Below, in pieces: positions 10,101 through 19,122 of a DNA stretch of 64,000 nucleotides. The position numbers and the translations under genes are program-made. Source of the DNA: Symsagittifera roscoffensis (taxonomy: Eukaryota > Xenacoelomorpha > Acoela > Convolutidae); NCBI RefSeq assembly GCF_963678635.1, contig NC_087062.1, positions 67,195,415 through 67,259,414 on the forward strand. Direction: 5' to 3'. Under the pieces are notes generated by a model. That model worked only from the letters and a program-made list of their open reading frames with translations, did no database searches and was not told the DNA's origin. Every line of letters begins with the position of its first letter. Position 1 is the stretch's first letter.

Positions 10101-10856
10101 CGATTTATTGCAAGGCGAGGTACCCCCAAAACCATTCTTTCTGACAATGGCACGAATTTTGTTGGTGCTCAAAAGGAGCTCCTATCCTGTGTCCAAAATT
10201 GGAACAAAGTCGCCCCGGCCGTTTTCGTCCACAAAGGCATTAAGTGGAAGTTTAATCCGCCCAGTGCCCCTCATCACGGTGGCGCCTGGGAGCGGCTAGT
10301 GAGAAGTGTTAAGCGAGTGTTGTACGACATATTAGGCAACAGGAGATTAACTGAGGAAGTTCTAGGAACAACGCTCTGCCTAGTTGAACAATTACTTAAC
10401 GCAAGACCGATCACTCCGGTCAGTTCCGATCCGCACGACCTAGAGGCACTCAGCCCGAATCACTTCATTCTCGGTCACAGCGCAGCTAGCTTCCCGTCGT
10501 TAAGTTTCGAAGATAACTTTGATTATAAAAAGCGTTACGCCAGAGCACAATCGTACGCTAACGCAGTTTGGTCACGCTGGCTGCGTGAATATGTACCATA
10601 TCTCAACAAGAGAGCAAAGTGGCATAATGATTCGGATGTCACACTGAAAATCGGCGACTTGGTTTGGGTAGTCGAACCCGACAGCCCACGTGGGCATTAC
10701 CCACTCGCCCGTATTGCTAAACTACACTACGGCAAAGACGGATGCGCCCGCTCCGCCGATATCAAAACTGTTACGAGCGAGCTGATACGACCGACCGTAA
10801 AACTCGCACCTGTTCTTCCGTCTTTAGGGGCGGAGGATGTTGCAGCGCAAATGTAA
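7107..10856 (+). pseudogene. BEL copy 1 pol: partial protease, RT, RNase H, integrase
   Basis: The frame opens inside the DUF1758 protease; the catalytic Asp-Ser-Gly part is deleted and only the C-terminal half remains (ends near IGWVISGP). An in-frame TGA at 7206 follows. Reverse transcriptase runs about 7,700-8,680 with YMDDYLDS at 8,232-8,257. A frameshift at about 8,262-8,266 moves to the next frame, then an in-frame TAA interrupts at 8677. RNase H runs about 8,780-9,170 with WTDS at 9,001-9,012. Integrase zinc residues lie near 9,730-9,860 and the DDE core from 9,957. Loss of one G at about 10,010 shifts frame before the DNGTNF motif (10,144-10,161). The final frame ends at 10,856, inside the 3' LTR. 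Such an element could move only if proteins were supplied by another copy. Confidence 0.92.
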
Positions 10857-11332
10857 ATGTGCGAGAGTATAAATGCATAAAACTGAACCAAAATATAAAT
10901 GCATATAGGGACAGTAGCCGAGCGTATACATGGTGCGTCCCGGTGGTTTCGGCGCCGGTTCGAATCCCGCCTAGGTCATTTCCTTTCTAGAACTCGAATG
11001 TGCACCGAACTTGATGGGATGCTCCGTAACCAGGTTCGGTCCCCCCAAAACCCATTTTAACCGTCTTTTCGCTCTAATTTGGTTCAGCCTTGGTTAAGGC
11101 TGACCTTTAAAAAGAGCAATTTGTCTCAAGGACAAATACTGGCCATTTTTGCAGCTTGCTTTGAGTTATGCAGTTTATTGTGGCCGATGTAACCGATGAT
11201 AAAGTTTGTTAAAATTATCGTTATATTTTCAAATTTCCGTTATATTTCCGGAGTTATTTTGCCGAGAAAATACTCATTAATTAAATTGTTTAAAAACCGT
11301 TTTTTATATAATCTTGGAGATTGACGCGCACA
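10838..11332 (+). repeat. BEL copy 1, 3' LTR
   Basis: Starts TGTTGCAGCGC directly after the purine tract and ends GCGCACA before the target duplication GCCTT (11333-11337). It differs from the 5' LTR by about four substitutions and one T in a homopolymer, roughly 1 percent, plus the terminal CA. One substitution removes the AATAAA of the 5' LTR and makes TATAAA. The first 19 bases also encode the end of the pol frame. Confidence 0.94.
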
Positions 11333-11590
11333 GCCTTTCTTGAGAAAAGCACCTCTTCTTTTTAGTTCCTATTTAGTTTTCACACGCAACCGTAAAAACA
11401 AATTATTGCATCACGAATGCGTAGGTTTTTTTGGAGAAACAATAAAAGTAGAGATTTTAAAAAGGGAATAAAACAATATTTAAGGCCATTAAATACGCTC
11501 TAAGCTATGAAACTGAGTATTTGATGAGGTACTCTAACCAGAGCCAAATCTAACAGTTTTCTCGAAGTTTGAATTATTTATTTGTTTCAG

Positions 11591-11699
11591 ATTGGGTGTA
11601 TCATTGTGGGCACCACTGACGAGATCACGCCCGCAGATAAGATCATCTACAAGTTCAGAGACATCACAGGCACTGTATGGAGAAATGAACTCATTTACG
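11591..11699 (+). CDS. TYMP: Thymidine phosphorylase, exon 2 (residues 155-191)
   Basis: The exon is bounded by a TTTGTTTCAG acceptor (ends 11590) and a GTAAGA donor (11700). It joins exon 1 in phase 0 and leaves phase 1. It encodes the core segment ending in KFRDITGTV; Arg177 corresponds to a catalytic arginine of the family. The next stretch, WRNELIY, replaces the usual aspartate-serine-leucine-proline-type loop before ASILSKK, an unusual change. The intron before it is 9,469 bp, but only about 350 bp once the MITE and BEL element with their target copies are subtracted. The boundaries fit both splice consensus and family length exactly. Confidence 0.9.
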
Positions 11700-12332
11700 G
11701 TAAGAATGATTCGACGCAATGAATACATACGAGTAGTATGCTCCACAGAATGAAGCTCCGAAAGCTCCGATCGCAGTTATATCTAATCAAAAAAGACATT
11801 GCAACACCGGCGAAGTATGCTCTCAAACAAAACTTTTTTTCTACAATTTTTGGGCATCAAATGGGTGGACGCAGCATGGGAGGCGAAACTTGATGAACTA
11901 GCCTTGTCTTTTTTATTACAAAACAAAGAAAAGGTAAAACTTTTAGGCAATGATGGTAGGCGCTGATTCAAGCTTGGAGAACTGCTAGTTTTAAACGACT
12001 TAACGTTGGCAACAGATATTTAGTCTTATCTGTGTAATTGCCGGCGGGCGTGAAGGAAAAGTGGCTCTCAGAAAATTGCCTTTGAAAAAAAAGGAAAAAA
12101 AATCTTCAATTTTTGCTTCAGCGGATCTTGAATCGCCATCGTAACCAGGAGATGAGCTAAAAAAAACCAAAAAAATTAGAAACTTCTGCTCGATCAAATG
12201 TTGTTTTTGAAGGCATTAATGATAGTTTTCACTCATACCTAATCACTCATCGATATTTTGATCTCATGAGAGATGTTTTGCTTGCACACTTTTTGTAATT
12301 GGAGCTCTTTTTGTTTTATTGTGCCTTTTCAG

Positions 12333-12620
12333 CGTCTATTCTGAGCAAAAAAGCGGCTGAGGGCGTGAAGCACTTGGTGCTCGACCTCAAATGTGGCAAC
12401 GGTTGTTGGCTCGACACTGTGGAAAAAGCGCAAGAAGCTGCCAAGGATTTCAAAAAAATTGCCACTGGACTGGGCATCACTTGCATATGCATGATCACCA
12501 ACATGGACACGCCTTTGGGTTTCTGCGTGGGAAACGCCCTCGAAATTGAAGAATCGATTGATTTTCTGAAGAAGAACAAAGCACGAGCGCAGGATCTGAA
12601 GGAAATTGTCGTTGCTCAAG
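12333..12620 (+). CDS. TYMP: Thymidine phosphorylase, exon 3 (residues 191-287)
   Basis: The acceptor is CCTTTTCAG (ends 12332) and the donor GTATCT (12621); entry and exit are both phase 1. It opens with ASILSKK, holding Ser192 and Lys196, 15 and 19 residues after Arg177, the same spacing as the catalytic Arg, Ser and Lys of the bacterial enzyme. The sequence LVLDLKCGNGCW (about 204-215) matches the family's conserved VMDVK-G-GAF loop. The rest is the large alpha/beta domain, with MDTPLGFCVGNALEI at about 249-263. Codon use is GC-biased at third positions and there are no stops, so the gene looks under selection here. Confidence 0.92.
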
Positions 12621-13876
12621 GTATCTTAAAAATTAAATACCCGTTTCAATCAAACTTAATGTCATTAAATACGCAAACGTTGAATAGTTGATTATTCACC
12701 AATTGCTACAAACGCGTGCCCATGATTGTTAATTGATTTTTGTTAAAAGTTGTTTAAAGGCCAAAAATTTCATTTAAATTTATTATATACCCAACCTGGA
12801 AAATAGCTTCCTAATTACATCCGAAAAACCCAGGAAAAAAATTCATAAAATCACATCTCAGCAAAATTTTTTTGAGAGATGCGTTTTTTCCTCATCACGG
12901 TATCAACAAATCTCGTATTTAACAAGAATAGTTGGTTACTGTGCAAGAAGCACAGAAGGTTCTGACCATGGTCTTTAGAAAACTACTGCTTTAAAAGTTT
13001 TTTTTTTCAAAATTAGTGGTTTTTTCAACTTGGTGTGATGAAAAGATCTGATGTTAAATTATAATTTAGGCTTATTAGACATTCACAATAAAATATAAAA
13101 ACTGAACAAAAATTTGAATAGAAAAATGGCTAAAAAATGCTTGAAAAATTATTTTTTAAATTTTTTTTGCAGGCAATTTTTGAATTTTTTGAAATTTTTG
13201 ATTGACAAAATGAAGCTAAAAAAACTCCAAAAACTAATTTTTGTTGCTTAAAATTAAGTTATAAGGTCTTAAAGTAGTCATAATTCAGCTGTTGTTAGCC
13301 TGCTCGCTTGCTTCGTTTGCTCAAATTAAGACGAAAAATCGAAAAAATCAAACCGGAAATCTGAAATTATAAAAAATGTCAAAAAATAGTACTATCAAAA
13401 TTCACAAACCTTGTTGACTATATTCAAGCAAAAATTAACCAGTTTAGCTGCCTGATGCAAATAATCAACCAATTTAGCCAAAAAAATTAACTTTTTTGGC
13501 GCGTATCAACACTTGGGGCTAAACAAAAAGAATTTTTTTGGACGAAAAGTCAATTTTTCGGCTGAATTGGTCGTTTATTGATTTCAAGCAATCTAAATTG
13601 GTTGTCATTTGCTTTAATTTAGTCAGCAAGGTTAGTTTTGTTTGACACTAAAACTTTCCTGATAGTGTTTTTTTTTCACTTTGGTTATCAAAATACTTTC
13701 ACACAGGGGCGGATTTTGGTGTTAAGAGAAGTTTTTTTTAGCAGTTGCACGCTCTCTATACTCTACTATGCCTCATCTCCTGACTCCTGGTATATACTGA
13801 ATCCAAAAGCGCTTTTAGAAAGAATGTGAATGTTTCGGCAACGTAAGAAGGTTAACATTAGCCCTTAATGACCTAA
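12621..13876. other. Intron 3, 5' part; little structure
   Basis: AT-rich intron sequence with many A and T runs and no supported gene. The only recognisable item is a lone hAT-like left terminus, CAGGGGCGGATTTTGG, at 13,704-13,719, with no partner end found nearby. Confidence 0.6.
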
Positions 13877-13971
13877 CTCTGAATGTTAACAGGTTATGGG
13901 CCCAGATTTATAAATTTTTTGTAATTTTTCTCCATCAGAGTTTCAGCTTTTCGCTAAAAGCCTTTAGCAAC

Positions 13972-14852
13972 AATGGACCTGAAAATTGCGGCGTTCAACG
14001 GAAAGACTGAAGTTTATCCGACGTGGTCTACGAAGTTTGTGGCGCTGATGCACACCAAGGGCCTGTTCAGGACAGTGAAGAACAATGACGATCTGCCCTA
14101 GGCTGAGCGTACTCTCCTCAAGTGTCAAAATAGTCATCAACCGGCAGCATAGCGAACCAAGATGCAAGAGCCAGCAGCGTTTCCACAGCAGAGGAAAGTA
14201 TCCAAACATTTGGTGGTCTTACCTGGCTCTGGTGCTCAACAGCATCACTTTGATGTACATAAAGAAAAATTGTTTGAAAAAAGATGGCCATGGTGATGGG
14301 ACGAAGGCCTGGAACCTGCTTCAAGAGGAGATTTGCAGCGTATAAAAGCTGGCGGTTGTCAATCTAGTAGGCCAGCTGTCGAAGCTGCGCCGAGGATGAG
14401 ACGAGGATTGCGACGACTACATTGCTTGCAGTCAGGAGCAGATGACGAGATTGAGCGAAGCTGGAGAAGCAATCACAAACACACTCTTCATAGCTCTTGT
14501 AATGAAAGGGCTCCCTGACAGCTATGAGAGTTTTGTTGTGCAGGAGATCTTTCAGCCAGCCAAAACGATACCAGAGCTAATAACAAAGTTGCGGTAAAAG
14601 GCTCGATGTGGAGAGAGGACAAAACATGGTCACATAGCCATGCAAGCTGTGAGGAAGAAGAAAAAAGAGTCAAGTAGTGGCAGCTATGCGTGCAGGCAGA
14701 AGTGTCATATGGAGAGGGAGTGCAAATCCAGAAGTGACAGTGGACAATCTAGTTCTCGAGGCAGTGGGCCGAACGAAACAGGTGGATCAGGACCAAAGAA
14801 GCAAAGGTGCTTCAAGTGTGGGCAACCTGGATATTTTGCAGGGGAATTTAAA
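13972..14852 (+). pseudogene. Copia gag remnant
   Basis: Begins at an ATG (13,972), MDLKIAAFNGKTEVYPTW, typical of Copia gag N-termini, then hits a stop at 14,099 and continues through other frames. Near the end is a degenerate zinc knuckle CFKCGQPGYFAGEF (about 14,808-14,849), in which the expected His and last Cys are replaced. Several frame changes are needed to follow it. Confidence 0.8.
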
Positions 14853-17507
14853 TAGGGAAAGGCAGGGTTATTCAATTGCTCTGCTACATTTTCAATGAAT
14901 GGCGACGACCTCATTGTGGATACGAGGTGCACTGATCATGTTGTGCACGCCAGGACTGTCTTTTCTAGCTATGAGACCTGGAATTATGGGACAACTGTGG
15001 AGATTCGAAGGATCAGTGGATGTGGAGATCAGGGACTGCCTCGATGCTCTGGGGAGCTACACTTTGAATAATAGGCTGTTTGTACCATGCTACACCGTGA
15101 ATTCAAGATCTGTGATCATCAGCAGTGGGCCAACGGGTCTTCAATGGCATCAAGGGATCATTTGAAGTACCGAGCATGCATGGTGAAGAAGAGTGATGCT
15201 CTACTGAAGTTTCAGAAAAATGTCACCGAGCATGGATCACCAATGTGCCTGCGAACTGACAATGGTGGTATAAATTCGTCCAATGCATATAGATTTTGTA
15301 GAGAAGCCCAGCTAAAGCAAGAGCATTCTCCCGAAATTCCCCAGCAGAATGGTGTAGCAGAGTACTACAACAGAGTGATAACCGAGATGACTCGAAGGCT
15401 GCTGGCCGAAGCAAAGCTACCGAAGATGTTCTGAGCGCGAGCACTGTCGACAGTAGTGAGAATTCGCAACTGGTTTCCCATGTCCAACAATGAGAAATGC
15501 CATTCAACGAAGGTGATGCACTAAGGGAAACAAACAAAAAGTGAGATAGTTGCGTGTGCTCGGTTGCCTGGCGTACTGTCTGGATCCAAAGGGCAAGAAG
15601 ATCAATTTAATTGGCTACCGCGATGAGAGTAAAGCCTACTTTCTTATAGATCTAAATACAAGACGAGTGTTGCAAGCAAGAAACGTGACATTCCATGAGA
15701 AATATTTTTCCTGACCACTTCATGGTTGACAGTGAGCCATTGCAAACCCTGGATCTATCAACGGAGGAGTGCATTAATATTGAACAACCAAGCACAACGA
15801 AAACTAGCGAAGTACCATGCACACCAACGGAGGCTGATACCCAGATTCAGTGGGGGCTACTGAAGAGGATCAAGTCGAGGAGTAGCGAGTAGATTCCTAT
15901 GCTACTGATCTTCCAGTGCAGAGGTCCATTGGTAACCCACCCATTCGATACGGAGTGGTCTACACACATGGTTGAGTGACTGGAAACCAAGAGCCAAGGG
16001 GCTACTCATAATCAGTATCTGGACCCAAGAAAGAGCAGTGGCTGGCAGCCATGGCTTTAGAGCTAAAGTCTCTGAACACTTGTTGAGAGATGAACACTTG
16101 TTGATAAACCACAATATCAAAAATTTCTTCCTGGACGATGGGTTCTTGGTGTAAAGAGAGATGCGGTGAGACAATTGGAGCGGTTCAAAGTCCAGTATGT
16201 AGTGAAGAAGTTCATGCAAGCTATAGGACTTGATTTGACTGAGACGTTTGCTCCGACCTGTAAACCAAAAACAAAGAGGTTACAGCTGACTCTGGGGGCA
16301 CAACATGATCTTGTACTTCATCAGATGGATGTTAAGTCAGCCTTCCTCAACTCTCTTTTAACAAAAACAGTGTAGATGGAGCAGACAGTGAGGTTCAGCA
16401 GAGGTGACAGTCAAGTGTGTTTGCTCAAACGCAGTCTCTATGGGCTGCGGCAGTTACGAAGAGACTGGTATCATACGCTGAGCACTTTCTCACTCCTTTA
16501 AAAATTCAGTAGAAGCAGCAACGACTTCTTTTTGCTCGCAATTTGGGGAACAAATGATGCAATGATTTATGTGCGGGTATGGGTAGATGACATCATCATT
16601 GGCTGCAGATAATAACAAGATGAGGAGCCGTTTTTCCGGTCGATTCAAGATGGATGACAGAGGGACATTTCCTGGTTCCTGGGAATACAGCTCAAGCAGT
16701 CATCTGGGACTGTAACAGTGAATCGATCACGTTACATCGACGACTGCTTGAACTGTTTTCACCTGTGGTCACACCAGCGATCATCAGCGCCTTACTGTCA
16801 GAGAAGGACTTACCTGAAGCTTGGTCAGTATAGGCAGTGTCCATAAAGACTACAGAGGCATTGTGGGCTAATGATTACTCATCGCTAAGCAAACAAGGCC
16901 GAATAACCTATCTACTTTGATGAAACTCTCCCGTTTTCTAGAGAATCCTCGAAAAGTGCACTAGACTGTTCTTCGTTACCTCAAAGAGAGCAAAGATCTG
17001 GAGCTCTGCTACACCAGGGACGCTGATGGTGTAAGAGTATGTATTCGCGGATGGTGACTGGGCTCGCGATCTGGATGATAGAGAGTCAACTACTGACAGA
17101 AGGCAGGGAAAGCAACTAGTTGGAGCACCAAGAAGAAACCAACTGCAGCCATATCAACCAGTGAGGCTGAGTAAAATGCGATGGCAGCAGCGAGTCTAGA
17201 GGCTCTATTTCTGAGATCATTTCTCGATGAGATGGGCCTGATTAATTGCGTACCAACAGTCATCAAGGAGGATAACCAACTAGAGCTGCATCACGATTTG
17301 CAAGAATCCTGTAATCCAGAAGCGAACGAAGCCCATCGATGTGAAACAACCCTTTTTCGAGAACGAGTGGAAGATGAGTTAGTTGACCCTACTGAGATCA
17401 TGGAAGCCGACTTTTTGACAAAAACCCTCAGCGAAGCTGAAGTGTACAAACATCGTCGAACCTTGATGGATAGCAGCCTGACATTAGACCAAGCCAATTC
17501 AATTTGA
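14853..17507 (+). pseudogene. Copia pol remnant: protease, integrase, RT, RNase H
   Basis: The protease active-site region reads DTRCTDH (about 14,917-14,937), with Arg for the usual Gly. Integrase is seen at 15,165-15,434 (RTDNGG, PQQNGVAEYYNR), and its C-terminal part at 15,560-15,715 (LAYCLDPKGKK, GYRDESKAYFL). Reverse transcriptase appears at 16,240-16,610 with HQMDVKSAFLNS and a WVDDIIIG box in place of YVDD. RNase H and its tail span 17,150-17,507 (IKEDNQ, ADFLTKTLSEAE). Stops at 15,432, 16,373 and many others, plus frame changes, break the frame throughout. The part between protease and integrase is shortened. Confidence 0.86.
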
Positions 17508-17514
17508 GTAAGAG

Positions 17515-17828
17515 TGTTGAGGTCAGAACATTTCAACCTCAGACAGATTAACTGAAGCGAATGAGTTTGGAGGTCAAAACTGATTAAAATAGTCAAAACT
17601 AATAAAACTCAAACAAGGTCAACTAGTGATCACAAACTAATTAATTTGTCAGAAATTAATGAACTGCTACTTATGTGATGCTAAAATTTTCATGTCATTT
17701 TTATTCTTTGTCTCAATTCATTCTTCAACAATTACTACCTCTTCTCAATCCTCAGTTCAAATCTCAGATTATATCTCAGTCTCTATCCCCAGCATTAATA
17801 TTTGTCACTCTCTCTCTGAATCTTAACA
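17515..17828 (+). repeat. Probable Copia 3' LTR
   Basis: Starts TGTTGAGGTC after the purine-rich GAGTAAGAG and ends CTCTGAATCTTAACA. That end matches the 15 bases before the primer binding site at 13,877-13,891 with one mismatch. The upstream copy is too short or too diverged to align over its length, so the limits rest on the ends only. Confidence 0.55.
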
Positions 17829-17935
17829 TTAACTTCACTCACTGACCATGATTTGGTTTCCGTTTTGATAGATACAAAATTGTTTTTTTTTTAGTGTGTA
17901 CTATTCTTCAATTCAAGCTGTTTTTTTTTGTTCAG

Positions 17936-18163
17936 GGGCGGAACTGTTACTTTCAAGTGGGTTGTGCGCTTCGATCGAAGTAGCTAAAGAAAAGATGCTG
18001 ACCACTATCGAAGATGGGTCAGCTCTGAAGAAGTTTGAGCAGATGATCATTGCTTCTGGAGCTTCTGCCGAAGTCGCCGCCCAGCTGTGTTCAGATCGAA
18101 CCGACTGTTACTCGTGTCTTCCCCAAGCGAAAGAGAAACATCCCATTTTAGCTTCAGCTTCTG
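17936..18163 (+). CDS. TYMP: Thymidine phosphorylase, exon 4 (residues 287-363)
   Basis: The acceptor is a long T run ending TTCAG (17,935); it enters in phase 1 and completes GGAELLLSSG, matching the family's segment after the core domain. DGSALKKFEQMI (about 311-322) matches the conserved DDGSAL-RFE helix, and KEKHPILASASG ends where the C-terminal domain normally starts. The possible donor is GTTAAT (18,164), which would leave phase 1. If not spliced there, the frame meets TAA two codons on, giving a protein of about 363 residues without the C-terminal domain (some 90 residues). No exon for that domain was recognised downstream. Confidence 0.86.
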
Positions 18164-18627
18164 GTTAATTTCATTTAAAATTAAATTAACCCAGTTTCTC
18201 ATCAAAAGATTATAAATACCATATTTCAGACCCAATGAAGACCTATTTATTCCGCTTAAAACCCAAGATTTTGCGGTAATACAAACATTCATTGCCTATA
18301 TTGGAACATACTTAATTGAACTTTCAGAATACATTTTAATTGAAATTCTATTTCAAAAACAAAACACGTGTTCCTCGTGTTCAATTTAAACTCTTGGGGT
18401 TATTGTAGAAGAAATGATATTTCTGAAAAAAAATGATAGTCATACAATTTTCGTAGCTTTTTTCTCAAATGGAGGTCAACACGGGAACTTAATTTATACG
18501 AACCACAACTTTCAGTACATTGGCGTGCTGCGGTTTTCCTATTGTTTTTCTATTTTAATAAGGACAGCCACTGGCTATAAAAATACAACAGAAAATGACC
18601 TTTACTTCTGGTATCTGATCTTGCATG

Positions 18628-19122
18628 CCCGGGTTGAGATCCCGCTCAAAAACCGCTCAAGATATGAGCGGTTTGAGCGGTTTTCAAGCAAGATTTGAGC
18701 GGTTTGAGCGATTTGAGCGGTTTTTTTAGACAATTGCGCTCAAAATCTTGCTTCAAAATGAGCGATTTGAGCGGTTTTGGAACGGTTTATTTCAAAAAAC
18801 CGCTCAAAAACCGCGCAAGATTTGAACGGTTTTGAGCGGTTTATCTAAAAAAAAACGCTCAAAAACCGCTCAAATCTTGCGCGGTTTTTGAGCGTTTTTT
18901 TTTTAAGATAAACCGCTCAAATCTTGCGCGGTTTTTGAGCGTTTTTTTTTTTTTAGATAAACCGCTCAAATCTTGCGCTTTTTTTGGGCGTTTTTTTTTT
19001 TGATAAACCGCTCAAAACCGTTCAAATCTTGCGCTGTTTTTGAGCTGTTTTAAAAAAAAACCGTTCAAACCGCTCAAATCTTGCTTCAAGTCATGTGAAA
19101 AACCTCGACTCGGGTGAAAAAA
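18628..19122. repeat. Hairpin-forming minisatellite with CCCGGGTTGAG-like ends
   Basis: Between about 18,650 and 19,090 the motif GAGCGGTTT (or its complement AAACCGCTC) recurs in both orientations, often joined to AAATCTTGC. Long stretches can pair with one another. The block is framed by CCCGGGTTGAG on the left and CTCGACTCGGG on the right, which are near inverted repeats. That suggests a MITE-like element with an expanded core. Similar termini occur near 43,658 and 58,896. Confidence 0.65.

Larger units (their letters stand above)
2647..11332 (+). mobile_element. BEL/Pao LTR retrotransposon, copy 1 (defective)
   Basis: An 8.7-kb element inserted in intron 1 in the same orientation as the gene. 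It has two LTRs of about 495 bp and a 5-bp target duplication GCCTT (2642-2646 and 11333-11337). A PBS follows the 5' LTR and a purine-rich tract (GGGGCGGAGGA) precedes the 3' LTR. The interior encodes gag with a DUF1759 domain, part of a DUF1758 protease, reverse transcriptase with YMDD, RNase H and integrase, the BEL/Pao order. It cannot encode a full polyprotein: much of the protease is deleted and there are two internal stops and two frameshifts. The LTRs differ by about four substitutions and one indel, so insertion is recent. Confidence 0.95.
13877..17828 (+). mobile_element. Copia-type retrotransposon in intron 3 (decayed)
   Basis: A Ty1/Copia element in gene sense. GGTTATGGGCCCAG (13,892-13,905) is a primer binding site like that of Drosophila copia, which is primed by a half-molecule of initiator tRNA-Met. 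It directly follows CTCTGAATGTTAACA, the apparent end of the 5' LTR. The likely 3' LTR is 17,515-17,828 (TGTTGAGG ... CTCTGAATCTTAACA). The rest of the 5' LTR is not recognisable. The coding order gag, protease, integrase, then reverse transcriptase and RNase H is the Copia order. Many stops and frameshifts show it is old. Confidence 0.88.

Noticed and set aside
17933-17946. CAGGGGCGGA at the exon 4 acceptor, like the hAT terminus
   Set aside because: The GGGCGGA bases encode the conserved Gly-Gly-Ala of the enzyme and follow a normal acceptor; coincidence.
18229-18282. Short possible terminal exon of TYMP after TTTCAG
   Set aside because: It would end the protein after about 17 residues unlike the family C-terminus; no other support.
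18650-19090. CRISPR-like regular repeats
   Set aside because: Units vary, occur in both orientations and lack unique spacers; the window is eukaryotic.
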